Origin: Flavobacteriaceae bacterium
GTDB lineage: Bacteria; Bacteroidota; Bacteroidia; Flavobacteriales; Flavobacteriaceae
Direction: 5' to 3'
Length of the DNA stretch: 64,000 nt
Assembly (NCBI GenBank): GCA_016744415.1
Contig: JADGEL010000002.1
Span: 770,405-834,404 of the forward strand
Shown here: in pieces, positions 17,959 to 28,755 of the stretch
Layout: each line of letters opens with the position of its first letter
Position numbering within the stretch: position 1 is the stretch's first letter
The notes under the pieces: model-generated
What the model saw: the letters and a program-made list of their open reading frames with translations, nothing else
The model's database searches: none
Told to the model about the DNA's origin: nothing
Program-made: the position numbers and the translations under genes

Positions 17959-17969
17959 CCTTTTATTTG

Positions 17970-18043
17970 TGACCACGAAGGGATTCAAACCCCCGACCGC
18001 TGGAGCCGAAATCCAGTGCTCTATTCAGCTGAGCTACGTGGCC
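17970..18043 (-). tRNA. tRNA-Arg (anticodon TCG)
   Basis: Acceptor GGCCACG pairs with CGTGGTC (one G-T), D arm GCTC/GAGC, anticodon stem CTGGA/TCCAG with loop TTTCGGC giving TCG, T arm present with two G-T pairs. No encoded CCA. Confidence 0.93.
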
Positions 18044-18055
18044 AATTAATTGGTA

Positions 18056-18502
18056 TTACGAAAGTAATTCCTTTACAATAGATGAGATAGCTTTACCATC
18101 AGCTTTACCTGCCAATTCTTTAGATGCCATCCCCATCACTTTACCCATATCCTTCATAGAGTTTGCTCCTACTTTAGAAATAAGTCCACTAATAAATTCT
18201 TTCAATTCATCAGTACTCATTTGTACAGGTAAAAACTGTGAAATAATTTTAGCTTCTACCAACTCAGGGTCTGCTAAATCAACTCTACCTTGTTCAGCAT
18301 ATAATGCAGCACTATCCTTACGTTGTTTTACTAATTTCTGTAATAATTTAATTTCATCATCTTCAGAAAACTTAGCATCACCTCCTTTGGTATTTGCCAA
18401 TAATATTTCTGATTTAACGGCTCTTAATGATTGTAATGCAATGCTGTCTTTAGACTTCATTGCAACTTTCATTTGTTCCATTATTTTGGCTTGTAAACTC
18501 AT
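18056..18502 (-). CDS. yqeY: GatB/YqeY domain protein
   Basis: A 148-residue helical protein that is YqeY throughout: LQAKIMEQMKVAMKSKD, LRAVKSEILLANTK, KLVKQRKDSAALYAEQGR, and the C-terminal KDMGKVMGMASKELAGKADGKAISSIVKELL. The domain is shared with the tail of the amidotransferase subunit GatB and is thought to bind tRNA; the role of the free protein is not settled. It is downstream of ftsZ but separated from it by a terminator. A TATCTTCG (-7-like) stands at 18528-18521. Confidence 0.92.
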   Translation of the reverse strand: MSLQAKIMEQMKVAMKSKDSIALQSLRAVKSEILLANTKGGDAKFSEDDEIKLLQKLVKQRKDSAALYAEQGRVDLADPELVEAKIISQFLPVQMSTDELKEFISGLISKVGANSMKDMGKVMGMASKELAGKADGKAISSIVKELLS

Positions 18503-18527
18503 ATCATTTTTATTAGACTGCGAAGAT

Positions 18528-18574
18528 AAAAAAAACTCGAAGTTTATTCAAGTAAATGAATAAAATCGAGTTTT
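18528..18574 (-). terminator. Terminator of the dcw operon
   Basis: A two-part stem: AAAACTCGA with TCGAGTTTT at the base and TTATTCA with TGAATAA above. On the minus strand, 30 bases after the ftsZ stop, it is followed by a T run. Confidence 0.85.
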
Positions 18575-18603
18575 CTTACTGGGGTTAGTCTTTGGGCTTT
18601 ACT

Positions 18604-20520
18604 TTAATCTACGTTGTCGTGTAAAAATGAATTATTAGATCTAAATTGTAAATCATTATTTTCATCGACACTTAATGTAGTTTTTGATTGATTAGAGTCT
18701 GAAGACAACAAAGTATCATCTAGCTCAACACCCATCCTTTTATAGGCTGGTTCTTTCTCAATCTCATCAATATTATTAGGTTTAAGTTTATTATTAAATT
18801 TATAATTAAACTTGTTCATCTTACTTTTACGCTCTTCTGCTCTATTTTTCAATTCTGATATCGTTAAATGCATTGGCGATAATTCCTGGTCTGTTTCTTG
18901 TGACTCCTTAACCTCTTCAACTGCTTTTTGTTTAACAACAAACTGCAACTCTTCCTCAACTTCTACCTTAGCTTCAGCAACTAATGGTTTAGAAGTCTCA
19001 ACATGTCTTGTCTCTGACTCATTAAAATCGCCCAAATCAAATACAATTGCATTTTCTTCTTCGGCAACAGGTGTAACCTCAGTAGGATTTACAACTTCAA
19101 TATCATTGATGCTATTGGTAACTTCTACTGTTAAATCTTCCGCTTTTTTATGGATATCAATTGGATTTTCAAAAACAAAAGTTGTTTGATTTACAGCCTC
19201 TGCTTTTACTTCTTCATGATCAAAAACCTCAATTTCATTAACTGCTGATGTAATAATAAAATCATCGTTGGTTTCATAAGAAATTTCTTCATATACAACG
19301 TCCATATCCTTAATGATTTTTGAAGTCGGAATCAATTCCATTTCCTCAATATCTTCTGCCTCATCTAAAGTGTAAACAATACGCTCATTAGAATCTACTA
19401 ATGAATGTACCACATCTTCTGATCTTGATACAAACTCGCTAGATTCTGTTAAATCAAAAGTAGATTTTTGGTTTTCATCTAAAATATGAATGACTTTTTT
19501 AGGTTCTTGTTGAATAATAGTATTTTGCTGATCTTTATGAAATCCAGTTGCTACAACTGTCACAGCTATTGCATCTCCTAATGATTCATCTTCACCAACA
19601 CCCATAATTATATTTACACTTGTTCTTGCCTCAGTTTGAATATAATCATTGATCTCTCCAATTTCATCAATCGTAATTTCATCATTTCCAGATACAATTA
19701 ACAGTAACACATTCTTAGCGCCCTCAATTTTATTATCATTTAATAATGGAGAATCCAATGCATTCATAATAGCCTCTTCTGCCCTGTTTTTACCAGCTGC
19801 TTTTGCAGAACCCATAATTGCAGTACCACTATTTGCTAAAACTGTTTTGGCATCACGTAAATCAATATTTTGGGTATAGTGATGTGTAATAACTTCAGCG
19901 ATACCTCGAGAAGCTGTTGCCAACACCTCATCTGCCTTTGAGAAACCAGCCTTGAATCCTAAATTTCCATATACCTCTCTTAGTTTGTTATTGTTGATTA
20001 CAACCATAGAATCAACATACAGTCTCAACTCTTCAATCCCTTTTTTTGCCTGATCAATACGCGTATTCCCTTCAAACAAAAATGGAATTGTTACAATACC
20101 GATGGTTAATAAATCCATCTCTTTGGCAAACTTAGCAATTACCGGTGCAGCACCAGTACCAGTACCACCTCCCATACCAGCATTGATAAAAACCATTTTG
20201 GTATTACTACCTAACATCTTTTTAATTTCATCTTCACTTTCAAGTGCAGATTGTTTTCCTACTTCAGGGTTTGCACCAGCGCCAAGACCTTCGGTTAAGG
20301 AAGCTCCTAACTGAATCTTGGTTGGAACTTGACTATTTTGTAGGGCTTGAGCATCTGTGTTACAAATCACAAAATCAACTCCGTTGATACCTTGTGTTAA
20401 CATGTGATTTACAGCATTGCTTCCACCTCCACCGACACCAATAACTTTGATGACATTAGATTGATTTACGGGTAAATCGAATTCGATATTTCCAAAACTA
20501 GGGTTATTGTCTTCTGGCAT
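18604..20520 (-). CDS. ftsZ: Cell division GTPase FtsZ with long C-terminal extension
   Basis: FtsZ is the tubulin-like GTPase that forms the Z ring. The N-terminal 320 residues hold the nucleotide loops (GVGGGGSNAVNHM, the tubulin signature GGGTGTGAAPVIAKF) and the T7 loop. The total length of 638 is far above the 380-400 of most bacteria. The extra part (about 330-600) is an acidic, Glu/Val-rich, low-complexity linker, as is usual in Bacteroidota. A basic segment (RAEERKSKMNKFNYKFNNKLK) and a conserved-looking end (AYKRMGVELDDT...) follow. It is the last gene of the dcw cluster. Confidence 0.97.
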   Translation of the reverse strand: MPEDNNPSFGNIEFDLPVNQSNVIKVIGVGGGGSNAVNHMLTQGINGVDFVICNTDAQALQNSQVPTKIQLGASLTEGLGAGANPEVGKQSALESEDEIKKMLGSNTKMVFINAGMGGGTGTGAAPVIAKFAKEMDLLTIGIVTIPFLFEGNTRIDQAKKGIEELRLYVDSMVVINNNKLREVYGNLGFKAGFSKADEVLATASRGIAEVITHHYTQNIDLRDAKTVLANSGTAIMGSAKAAGKNRAEEAIMNALDSPLLNDNKIEGAKNVLLLIVSGNDEITIDEIGEINDYIQTEARTSVNIIMGVGEDESLGDAIAVTVVATGFHKDQQNTIIQQEPKKVIHILDENQKSTFDLTESSEFVSRSEDVVHSLVDSNERIVYTLDEAEDIEEMELIPTSKIIKDMDVVYEEISYETNDDFIITSAVNEIEVFDHEEVKAEAVNQTTFVFENPIDIHKKAEDLTVEVTNSINDIEVVNPTEVTPVAEEENAIVFDLGDFNESETRHVETSKPLVAEAKVEVEEELQFVVKQKAVEEVKESQETDQELSPMHLTISELKNRAEERKSKMNKFNYKFNNKLKPNNIDEIEKEPAYKRMGVELDDTLLSSDSNQSKTTLSVDENNDLQFRSNNSFLHDNVD

Positions 20521-20556
20521 AATTAGTAGGTTGTTTAGTTTGGTTTATTATTAATT

Positions 20557-21867
20557 TTATTCTGCGTTGTCTAAAAAATCTCTGAACTTGTCTGACCATC
20601 TCTCAAAGATTGATCTTTTTGGCAACACCGATTTTTCTTTTTCTTGTTCAATTTCTTTTGATGGCTCTTCTACATTAGAAGCAACTGATACTTTTGGCAA
20701 CTTTTCTTTATCATTCAATCCTTTCATCAACAATCCAATGGCTGTTGCAAAGGTTGGACTAGAAATAGATTCGTCAGTATCTCCTGCTAAATGCTCATTC
20801 GGATAACCAATTCTGGTATCCATCCCCGTAATGTATTCTACCAATTGTTTTATATGCTTTAATTGTGCTCCTCCACCTGTAAGTACAATTCCAGCTATCA
20901 ATTTTTTCTTTGTCTCTTCGTGTCCATAGTTTCTGATTTCTACAAAAGTTTGCTCAATAATTTCTACCACTCTCGCATGAATTATTTTTGACAGATTTTT
21001 CAAAGTAATCTCTTTGGGGTCACGCCCTCTCAATCCTGGGATAGAAACAATCTCATTGTCTTTATTTTCTCCAGGCCACGCTGAACCAAATTTTGTTTTT
21101 AGCAATTCTGCTTGCTTCTCTATAATAGAGCATCCTTCTTTAATATCTTCGGTCACCACATTACCCCCAAAAGGAATGACTGCGGTATGACGGATAATTC
21201 CATCTTTAAAAATCGCTAAATCCGTTGTACCACCGCCTATATCAATCAAAGCAACTCCTGCTTCTTTTTCTTCCTGACTCAACACAGCATCAGCTGATGC
21301 TAGAGGCTCTAGGGTAATTCCTGCTAAATCTAATCCTGCACTTTTTATACAGCGTCCAATATTTCTGATTGATGAAACTTGACCTACAACAACATGAAAA
21401 TTAGCCTCTAATCTGCCACCATACATCCCTATTGGTTCTTTGATTTCGGCTTGACCATCTACTTTGAACTCTTGTGGTAATACATGGATAATTTCTTCAC
21501 CTGGCAACATTACCAATTTATGAACTTGGCCTTCTAACTTCTCTAAATCGGATTGGTCAATTACTTCTTGCGAATTAGGGCGCGTAATATAATCGCTGTG
21601 TTGCAAACTGCGAATATGCTGACCAGCAATACCCACTATAGCTTCATGAATTTTAACTCCTGATACTGCGATAGCTTCATCAACAGCTTGCTGAATTGAC
21701 TGTATAGTTTGTGTAATATTATTTACAACACCACGGTGCACACCTAAACTCTTGGCTTTACCAATACCTAAAAGTTCAATTTTACCGTATTCATTTTTAC
21801 GACCAATCATGGCAACAATTTTTGTTGTTCCAATATCTAAGCCTACCGAAATATCGTTATGATCCAT
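20557..21867 (-). CDS. ftsA: Cell division protein FtsA
   Basis: A 436-residue actin-like ATPase that anchors FtsZ to the membrane. Motifs are VGLDIGTTKIVAMIGR (phosphate 1), VALIDIGGGTTDLAIFKDG (phosphate 2) and AGIVLTGGGAQLKHIKQLV. The C-terminal FERWSDKFRDFLDNAE forms an amphipathic helix suited to membrane binding. A charged linker precedes it. The gene lies between ftsQ and ftsZ, as in most bacteria. Confidence 0.96.
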   Translation of the reverse strand: MDHNDISVGLDIGTTKIVAMIGRKNEYGKIELLGIGKAKSLGVHRGVVNNITQTIQSIQQAVDEAIAVSGVKIHEAIVGIAGQHIRSLQHSDYITRPNSQEVIDQSDLEKLEGQVHKLVMLPGEEIIHVLPQEFKVDGQAEIKEPIGMYGGRLEANFHVVVGQVSSIRNIGRCIKSAGLDLAGITLEPLASADAVLSQEEKEAGVALIDIGGGTTDLAIFKDGIIRHTAVIPFGGNVVTEDIKEGCSIIEKQAELLKTKFGSAWPGENKDNEIVSIPGLRGRDPKEITLKNLSKIIHARVVEIIEQTFVEIRNYGHEETKKKLIAGIVLTGGGAQLKHIKQLVEYITGMDTRIGYPNEHLAGDTDESISSPTFATAIGLLMKGLNDKEKLPKVSVASNVEEPSKEIEQEKEKSVLPKRSIFERWSDKFRDFLDNAE

Positions 21868-21868
21868 A

Positions 21869-22615
21869 CTAGTCTTTTTTAGTCGCTACAACTTGATTGT
21901 TGTATTTTAAACTTATTTTTTTATAATTATCAATCGCTTCATTTTTCATCGTAAAAGAATAAAACGCTTTTAAATTTTTAAATTTTATTTTCTTATCCTC
22001 TAAGTTTCCGAAATCAATTTTATGATTTCCAACTCTAGTCGTCAAAATAAATTCATCTTTGCCCACTATTTGGACGCCAACTATTTGTTTTTGCAAAAAA
22101 TTATCGTTCGTAATAAAGGATAATAATTCATACAAATCATCTATATTTTCAGAAGGCGAAACTCCTGTAACTATAGGAACACGTGCTGAATAATTTTTAG
22201 ACAAAGGCATGAATTGTCCCTGTTTGTCAATGTAATAAGAACCATTATTTGTGTTAATCCTTCCGATTGGGGTTCGTTGTTTAACACTAATTCTCAATTG
22301 ACCATCAACAGTAATATAGGCAGTTGCATTTTCTACCATTGGATGCGACAACACTTGTTTTTCTAAACTATTCAAATCTATTAATGATTTTGTTTTGTTT
22401 GTGACCTCTTCATCATTTTGTATTAACAACTTATTAACCATTTCGTAATTCATAAAAAGGTTTTCACCTTCTTCAAATTTAACGTTGACAATTGTTATTT
22501 TCTGTTGTTCATTTCTATAATTAGTAAACCCAAAAAGAAATAACACCAAGGTGATTAAAAAAAAAGCTTTTATATAATTCCAATTAATTTTCACCTGATA
22601 ATTCTTTTTGAACAT
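21869..22615 (-). CDS. ftsQ: Cell division protein FtsQ
   Basis: A 248-residue bitopic inner-membrane protein: short cytoplasmic tail, one membrane helix (YIKAFFLITLVLFLFGFTN), then a POTRA-like periplasmic part (VKFEEGENLFMNYEMVNKLL...) and a beta domain (YYIDKQGQFMPLSKNYSARVPIVTG). FtsQ is the assembly hub of the divisome. The frame extends 32 bases into murC from ATG 22615; a GTG at 22594 (VKINWNYIK) would give a shorter overlap and fits homologues I recall. The start is therefore open. Confidence 0.88.
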   Translation of the reverse strand: MFKKNYQVKINWNYIKAFFLITLVLFLFGFTNYRNEQQKITIVNVKFEEGENLFMNYEMVNKLLIQNDEEVTNKTKSLIDLNSLEKQVLSHPMVENATAYITVDGQLRISVKQRTPIGRINTNNGSYYIDKQGQFMPLSKNYSARVPIVTGVSPSENIDDLYELLSFITNDNFLQKQIVGVQIVGKDEFILTTRVGNHKIDFGNLEDKKIKFKNLKAFYSFTMKNEAIDNYKKISLKYNNQVVATKKD

Positions 22616-23930
22616 CTACAACTAACTCTCCTATATCACCTGCTCCTATCATTACAATTATAGCAGCATTTTCTGATTTTATTGCGTTAACCAACCCTTC
22701 TTTAGATGATAACTTCTTTGACTCCATATTTATTTTATCAAACAACCATTTTGATGTAATTCCTTTCATCGGCTTTTCTCTTGCAGGATATATATCTAGT
22801 AAAATCAATCCATCAAATTGTGCTAAGCTTTTTGCAAAACCATCTGCAAAATCTTTGGTCCGACTAAATAGATGTGGCTGAAAAATTACTACATTTTTTT
22901 TAGTAGGATACATTTCTTTTACTGATTCATACACCGCATTTATTTCTGTTGGATGATGTGCATAATCATCAATCAATACTAAATCATCCGTTTTAATTTT
23001 ATACGAAAATCTGCGCTGAACACCTTTAAATGTTAGTAATGCTTTGGCAATGTCTTGGAGTGAAACTCCAAAATTATTCGCCATTGCCAAAGCAGCCACA
23101 GCATTTAGCACATTGTGTTTTCCTGGGAGATTGAACTCCACGTTTGTAATTATTTCTGTCGGAGTCATAACATCAAAAATGTATGTCCCGTTTTTTATTT
23201 TAATATTATCGGCATAATAATCTGCGGTTGAATTTACTGCATAAGTCAATCCTTTTAATGGCAAACCTTTGTACACAATCATTGTATCAGTAACTTTATC
23301 AGCAAATTCTTGAAATGAATCTTGCAACGCATCGGCTTCTCCATAAATATCTAAATGATCTGCATCCATCGAGGTAACACAAGCAATATTTGGCGACAAG
23401 CGCAAAAATGAACGATCGTATTCATCGGCCTCTACTACAGATATTTCATCGCCTCCTAAAATTAAATTAGAATTATAATTTTCTGAAACACCCCCTAAAA
23501 AGGAAGTTGCATCCACACCGCTTTCTTTTAAAATATGCCCTAATATTGTAGATGTTGTTGTCTTACCATGTGTACCTGCAACTGCCAAACAAAAAGTGCC
23601 TTTTGTAATTAATCCCAATACTTCAGATCTTTTTAACACCGTGAATCCATTTGAGTTAAAATAAGTTAACTCTTGATGACTCTCATGAACTGCAGGTGTG
23701 TAGATTACCAAAGTTTTAGATGGATCTTTAAATTCAGCAGAAATCATCTCAATCGAATCATCTGTATGAATTTCAATACCCAACTTTTCTAAAGAACTTG
23801 TAATTACAGATGTTGCTCTATCAAATCCTGCAACATTTTTACCATTCACAGCAAAAAAACGCGCCAAAGCACTCATACCAATTCCGCCGATACCAATGAA
23901 ATAAATGTTATGTTTAGAATTCAAATTCAT
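22584..23930 (-). CDS. murC: UDP-N-acetylmuramate-L-alanine ligase
   Basis: A 448-residue Mur ligase that adds L-Ala to UDP-MurNAc. The N-terminal dinucleotide-like domain begins [17 protein letters not shown]; the ATP loop is [17 protein letters not shown]; further motifs are [15 protein letters not shown] and [13 protein letters not shown]. Length is typical. It overlaps murG by 4 bases and ftsQ by up to 32 bases. Confidence 0.96.
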   Translation of the reverse strand: MNLNSKHNIYFIGIGGIGMSALARFFAVNGKNVAGFDRATSVITSSLEKLGIEIHTDDSIEMISAEFKDPSKTLVIYTPAVHESHQELTYFNSNGFTVLKRSEVLGLITKGTFCLAVAGTHGKTTTSTILGHILKESGVDATSFLGGVSENYNSNLILGGDEISVVEADEYDRSFLRLSPNIACVTSMDADHLDIYGEADALQDSFQEFADKVTDTMIVYKGLPLKGLTYAVNSTADYYADNIKIKNGTYIFDVMTPTEIITNVEFNLPGKHNVLNAVAALAMANNFGVSLQDIAKALLTFKGVQRRFSYKIKTDDLVLIDDYAHHPTEINAVYESVKEMYPTKKNVVIFQPHLFSRTKDFADGFAKSLAQFDGLILLDIYPAREKPMKGITSKWLFDKINMESKKLSSKEGLVNAIKSENAAIIVMIGAGDIGELVVDVQKELSGEN

Positions 23931-25018
23931 TTGATTACCAGTTTCTCAATTTCATTAACAATAGTATTTGTAGCATTTGGCAATGCTAATTTTTTAAAAT
24001 TTTGACTTAAGGCTTTTTGTTGTATTTCATCACTCAACAAACTTTCAAAAACTGTTTGAAACATTGAACTGTTTTTTTCTTCTAACAAAATTGCCCCATC
24101 ATTTTCAACAACTGCTAAAGCATTTTTTGTTTGATGATCTTCTGCCACATTTGGTGAGGGAATAAAAATGGTAGGCTTCCCTACAATGCACAATTCTGAA
24201 ATAGAACCTGCCCCTGCTCTACTTATAATAAAATCAACAGCCGCATAGGTTAAATCCATTCTATTTAAAAAAGCGTGGGTTTGTACTCTTTTTAAATCAT
24301 CATATTTCTTATATTCATCGTAATACAATTTCCCTGTTTGCCAAATTACCTGAACCTCTTTTCTAACCAACCAATCAATATTTTTTTCAACCAATTTATT
24401 GATTGCTCTTGCACCTAGACTCCCTCCTAAAATCAACAGTGTTTTTTTGGATTCATCCAACTTAAAAAAGGCTTTTGCTTCAGAAACATCTGCTGAGGTC
24501 AATAAATCCTGACGAACTGGGTTTCCTGTTTTTATTATTTTAGTAGCAGGAAAAAATCGATCTAAATTATCATACGCTACACAAATCTTGCTAACTTTTT
24601 TAGCTAATAATTTATTCGTGATTCCAGGAAAAGAATTCTGTTCTTGAATCAAAGTTGGAATACTCCTTTTTGATGCAACAAATAAAGTTGGCCCGCTCGC
24701 AAAACCGCCTGTACCAATAACAACATCGGGGTTGAATTGTTTTACAATTTTCCTTGCATTCCACAAACTACTCATCAACTTAAAAGGAAATGACAAGTTT
24801 TTCAATGTCAAACTACGTTGAATTCCAGAAATCCAAAGTCCCTTAATTTGATATCCTGCTTCCGGAATTTTTTCCATTTCCATTCTGTCTTTTGCGCCGA
24901 CAAATAAAATTTTTGCATGTGGATATCGCTGCTTTAATTCGTTTGCAATCGCTATGGCAGGGTAGATATGTCCACCTGTACCACCACCACTCAATAAGAT
25001 GTTAATCGATTTGCTCAT
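23927..25018 (-). CDS. murG: UDP-GlcNAc:lipid I GlcNAc transferase MurG
   Basis: A 363-residue GT-B glycosyltransferase that converts lipid I to lipid II on the cytoplasmic face of the membrane. The G loops [20 protein letters not shown] and [13 protein letters not shown] and the donor-site motif [23 protein letters not shown] are visible. It overlaps ftsW by 17 bases, which suggests coupling. Confidence 0.96.
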   Translation of the reverse strand: MSKSINILLSGGGTGGHIYPAIAIANELKQRYPHAKILFVGAKDRMEMEKIPEAGYQIKGLWISGIQRSLTLKNLSFPFKLMSSLWNARKIVKQFNPDVVIGTGGFASGPTLFVASKRSIPTLIQEQNSFPGITNKLLAKKVSKICVAYDNLDRFFPATKIIKTGNPVRQDLLTSADVSEAKAFFKLDESKKTLLILGGSLGARAINKLVEKNIDWLVRKEVQVIWQTGKLYYDEYKKYDDLKRVQTHAFLNRMDLTYAAVDFIISRAGAGSISELCIVGKPTIFIPSPNVAEDHQTKNALAVVENDGAILLEEKNSSMFQTVFESLLSDEIQQKALSQNFKKLALPNATNTIVNEIEKLVIK

Positions 25019-26195
25019 GCAATATATTTAAAGGGTTTTCATGTTCTATTTCTTGTGCTTCAGCTTCTTTTACTGAACTTACACTTAATATCATACCAAC
25101 AGCGAAACAAGTCATCCAAATAGATGTACCTCCACTACTAATAAGTGGTAGTGTCTGTCCTGTTACTGGTAATAAATTAATGGCGACTGCAATATTTATC
25201 ATTGCTCTAAAAATGATAGGTAATCCGATTCCTAACACTAAAAGTGTAGCGAAAATAGTGGGTGCTTTTTTAGCAACCATAATAATTCTGAACAATAAAA
25301 ACAAATACACTACAATGACTCCTATACCGCCAATCATTCCAAATTCTTCTACAATGATGGCATAAATAAAATCGGAAGAAGATTGTGGTAAAAAATTTTT
25401 CTGCACACTTTTTCCAGGACCTAGCCCAGTGAGCCCACCTGTAGCAATGGCTATTTTTGCCTTTTCAACTTGATAAGCTTCTTCGGCATTTTTATCCGAA
25501 AAATTCTCAACACGACTAATCCAAGTATCTACTCTATTAGGCATCGCATCTGGAAATGCTTTGGCTGCTAAAACAAATAATGTTAAGCTTAAGATGCCAA
25601 TTCCGATAATATACATTAGGTATTTAATTGGATATCCACCAATAAATGTGAGTAGTATAATCATCGCAAAAAGGATTGCTGTGGTCGAAAAATTTGCTGG
25701 TAAAATTAATCCTAAAATTCCTGCAACAGGTAACCATAAATACCATAAACTCTCTTTAAAGTTTATTTCTTTGTCTTTGTTTTTGGCTAAATATCTGGCA
25801 ACATAAGTCATCAAAACCAATCCTGCCAGTGTTGAAGTTTGAAAACCAATTCCCACAAATGGAATGTTTATCCATCTACTTGCATTGGCACCTCCAATTG
25901 TTTTCCCTTGGGTTAAAGTAAATAATAAAAGAATAAAAACAATGGGCAGCATCAATACAGAACCACCACTAAAATAGCGATAAGGAATTTTGTGAACCAT
26001 ATACAAAATGACAAACCCTAAAATCAATAAAACAGCGTGTTTAATTAAAATCGCTATTGGGCTAGATGCTGATTTCACAACATATACCAAGTTGGTACTT
26101 GCACTATAAATAGGCATAAAAGAGAAGAATGCTAGAATTGCAATTCCCAACCAAATGGCTCTATCGCCTTTTATGTTATTTATAAAATCATTCAT
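25002..26195 (-). CDS. ftsW: Divisome SEDS glycosyltransferase FtsW
   Basis: A 397-residue polytopic SEDS protein that polymerises septal glycan with its partner PBP3 (FtsI). Signatures are [42 protein letters not shown], and the C-terminal [22 protein letters not shown]. About ten membrane helices are visible. The position between murD and murG is the standard dcw place. Confidence 0.95.
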   Translation of the reverse strand: MNDFINNIKGDRAIWLGIAILAFFSFMPIYSASTNLVYVVKSASSPIAILIKHAVLLILGFVILYMVHKIPYRYFSGGSVLMLPIVFILLLFTLTQGKTIGGANASRWINIPFVGIGFQTSTLAGLVLMTYVARYLAKNKDKEINFKESLWYLWLPVAGILGLILPANFSTTAILFAMIILLTFIGGYPIKYLMYIIGIGILSLTLFVLAAKAFPDAMPNRVDTWISRVENFSDKNAEEAYQVEKAKIAIATGGLTGLGPGKSVQKNFLPQSSSDFIYAIIVEEFGMIGGIGVIVVYLFLLFRIIMVAKKAPTIFATLLVLGIGLPIIFRAMINIAVAINLLPVTGQTLPLISSGGTSIWMTCFAVGMILSVSSVKEAEAQEIEHENPLNILHEQID

Positions 26196-26196
26196 T

Positions 26197-27528
26197 TCAC
26201 AACTCCCTTACAGCTTGTTTAAATTGACGTCCTCTCTCCTCATAATTCTCAAACAAATCAAAACTTGCACATGCAGGAGAAAATAAAACGGTATCACCTT
26301 TTTCGGCAATTTTATAAGCAACTTTTACAGCTTCTTCAGCTCCGGCAGTCTCTACAATCAAATCAATTACACTACTAAAAGTTTGTACAATTTTTTGATT
26401 ATCGACCCCTAAGCAAACAATTGCTTTTACTTTTTCTCTTACCAAAGGCATCAAATCAAAATAGTCATTACCCTTATCTACACCGCCTACAATCCAAACT
26501 GCAGGAGCTGTTACACTATCTAAGGCATAATAAGTTGCGTTTACGTTGGTAGCTTTTGAATCGTTTATATACTCAACTCCGCTAATCTTTAGCACCTTTT
26601 CTAATCTATGTTCTGCCCCTTCAAAATCTTCTAAACTCTCACGAATTGTTTGATTTCTAACCTTTAATAGCTGTGATGCCATAGAAGCCGCCATCGCATT
26701 TTTTACGTTGTGTTTTCCTTGTAATGCTAATAATGTTATCCCCATCGTAAATTGATTTGTATTAATATTTATTACTATGTTATTATCTTTTATATACGCT
26801 CCTTTATCTACTGTTTTTTTTATCGAAAAAGGAAGCAATTGTGCTTTTGTTTTGTTGTTTTCTAACCATTCAACTATCAGTTTATCATCTGCATCATAAA
26901 TCAAATAATCTTCTTCAGTTTGATTCATGGTGATTCTGAATTTTGAATGGATATAATTTTCCATTTTATAATCATACCTGTCTAAATGATCTGGTGATAG
27001 ATTGGTTATGATGGCGATATGCGGTTTAAACTTCACAATGCCATCTAACTGAAAACTACTAAGTTCTAACACATAATTATCAACCTCCTTAACAGCAACT
27101 TGTAAAGCAAAACTATCGCCAATATTACCTGCCATTCCCACATCCAAACCTTCATTTTTTAAAATATGATGTGCTAACATTGTGGTTGTGGTTTTTCCGT
27201 TTGACCCAGTAATTGCAATTATATTAGCATCGGTAAATTGTGCAGCAAACTCTATTTCTGAAATCACTCGAATTCCGTTTTGAATTAGCTTTTTTATTAA
27301 GGGAACCGTATCTGGAATTCCTGGGCTTTTCACCACTATATCTGCAGCCAAAACAGTTGACTCGGTATGTCCATTTTCTTCAAATGGTATTTCAATATTT
27401 AAAAGAACTTCTTTGTATTTATCTGCAATTGTGCCATTATCTGACACAAAAACATTGTACCCTTTCTTCAATCCTAAAATCGCTGCTCCAACTCCGCTTT
27501 CACCACTTCCAAGAACAACAAGTTTCAT
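26197..27528 (-). CDS. murD: UDP-MurNAc-L-Ala:D-Glu ligase
   Basis: A 443-residue Mur ligase that adds D-Glu. It starts MKLVVLGSGESGVGAAILG, has the ATP loop ITGSNGKTTTTMLAHHIL, the motif LSSFQLDGI, and NDSKATNVNATYYALD. The C-terminus (LFSPACASFDLFENYEERGRQFKQAV) is the MurD consensus. It is packed between mraY and ftsW with no space. Confidence 0.96.
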   Translation of the reverse strand: MKLVVLGSGESGVGAAILGLKKGYNVFVSDNGTIADKYKEVLLNIEIPFEENGHTESTVLAADIVVKSPGIPDTVPLIKKLIQNGIRVISEIEFAAQFTDANIIAITGSNGKTTTTMLAHHILKNEGLDVGMAGNIGDSFALQVAVKEVDNYVLELSSFQLDGIVKFKPHIAIITNLSPDHLDRYDYKMENYIHSKFRITMNQTEEDYLIYDADDKLIVEWLENNKTKAQLLPFSIKKTVDKGAYIKDNNIVININTNQFTMGITLLALQGKHNVKNAMAASMASQLLKVRNQTIRESLEDFEGAEHRLEKVLKISGVEYINDSKATNVNATYYALDSVTAPAVWIVGGVDKGNDYFDLMPLVREKVKAIVCLGVDNQKIVQTFSSVIDLIVETAGAEEAVKVAYKIAEKGDTVLFSPACASFDLFENYEERGRQFKQAVREL

Positions 27529-28755
27529 TTATCTTAATTTTAATGTTACAATTGTTATTACTGCTAACATAATTCCGACAATCCAAAATCGAGTAACGAT
27601 TTTACTTTCATGATATCCTGATTTTTGATAGTGATGATGTAATGGCGACATTTTAAAAATGCGTTTTCCTATTCCTGTTTTTTTCTTGGTATATTTAAAA
27701 TATCCCACTTGTAAAATCACTGATAAATTTTCTGCTAAAAAGATTCCTGCTAATACCGGAATCAATAATTCTTTACGTGTTGCCACAGCTAACACCGCTA
27801 TAATTCCACCAATCATCAAACTACCCGTATCTCCCATAAACACTTGTGCAGGAAAAGTATTATACCACAAAAAACCTATCAAAGCTCCTGCAAATGCTGA
27901 GATAAAAATTACCATCTCACCAGATTGAGGTATGTACATTACATCCAAATAATTTGCAAAAATAATGTTACCTGATATCCATGCGAATATCCCAAGGGTG
28001 ATGACAATTATTACAGATGATCCTGCGGCGAGACCATCAATTCCATCGGTTAAATTTGCTCCGTTAGAAACTGCAGTAATAATAAAAATCACAAAAGGAA
28101 TAAATATTATCCATGCATATTTTTTATAATCTTCATCAATCCAGGTAATGGCAGATGAATAATCTAGTTCGTTATTTTTAAAAAATGGAATGGTAGTTTT
28201 GGTTGATTTATGCGCATCTCCGAACAACTTTGGAGTTCCGTTTTCGGCGATTTGCATAACGTCTTTGGGCAATTTCTCTTTGATCGTTACATTCGGATTA
28301 AAGTATAACATACTACCAATAATAACACCCAATCCTACTTGACCAATTACTTTAAAGCGACCTTTCAATCCCTCTTTATCTTTTTTAAATATTTTTATAT
28401 AATCATCTAAGAAACCAATAGCCCCCATCCACAATGTAGTGATGATTAACATAATGATGTACACATTGTCAATTTTTGCAAACAACAATACCGGAATCAA
28501 GGTTGCCAAAATAATAATGACTCCACCCATAGTCGGCGTACCAGCTTTTTCTTTTTGACCTTCTAATCCCAAATCACGGACAGACTCACCTACCTGTTTT
28601 CTTTGCAAATAATTGATAATTCGTTTACCATAAATACTCGATATCAGCAGGGATAAAACAAAAGCAATTGCAGAACGAAAAGAGATATACTGAAACAATC
28701 CTGCGCCTGAAAATTGGTAATGTTTGTCTAAATATTCAAATAAATAATACAACAT
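27529..28755 (-). CDS. mraY: Phospho-MurNAc-pentapeptide transferase
   Basis: A 408-residue membrane enzyme that makes lipid I from UDP-MurNAc-pentapeptide and undecaprenyl phosphate. Conserved blocks are [21 protein letters not shown] (Asp pair), [27 protein letters not shown] and the His-rich [13 protein letters not shown]. About ten helices. It is somewhat longer than the proteobacterial form, because of a loop after [15 protein letters not shown], as in other Bacteroidota. Confidence 0.96.
   Translation of the reverse strand: MLYYLFEYLDKHYQFSGAGLFQYISFRSAIAFVLSLLISSIYGKRIINYLQRKQVGESVRDLGLEGQKEKAGTPTMGGVIIILATLIPVLLFAKIDNVYIIMLIITTLWMGAIGFLDDYIKIFKKDKEGLKGRFKVIGQVGLGVIIGSMLYFNPNVTIKEKLPKDVMQIAENGTPKLFGDAHKSTKTTIPFFKNNELDYSSAITWIDEDYKKYAWIIFIPFVIFIITAVSNGANLTDGIDGLAAGSSVIIVITLGIFAWISGNIIFANYLDVMYIPQSGEMVIFISAFAGALIGFLWYNTFPAQVFMGDTGSLMIGGIIAVLAVATRKELLIPVLAGIFLAENLSVILQVGYFKYTKKKTGIGKRIFKMSPLHHHYQKSGYHESKIVTRFWIVGIMLAVITIVTLKLR

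Noticed and set aside
27240..27613. Plus-strand frames opposite murD/mraY
   Set aside because: They are low-complexity shadows of well-identified genes on the minus strand.
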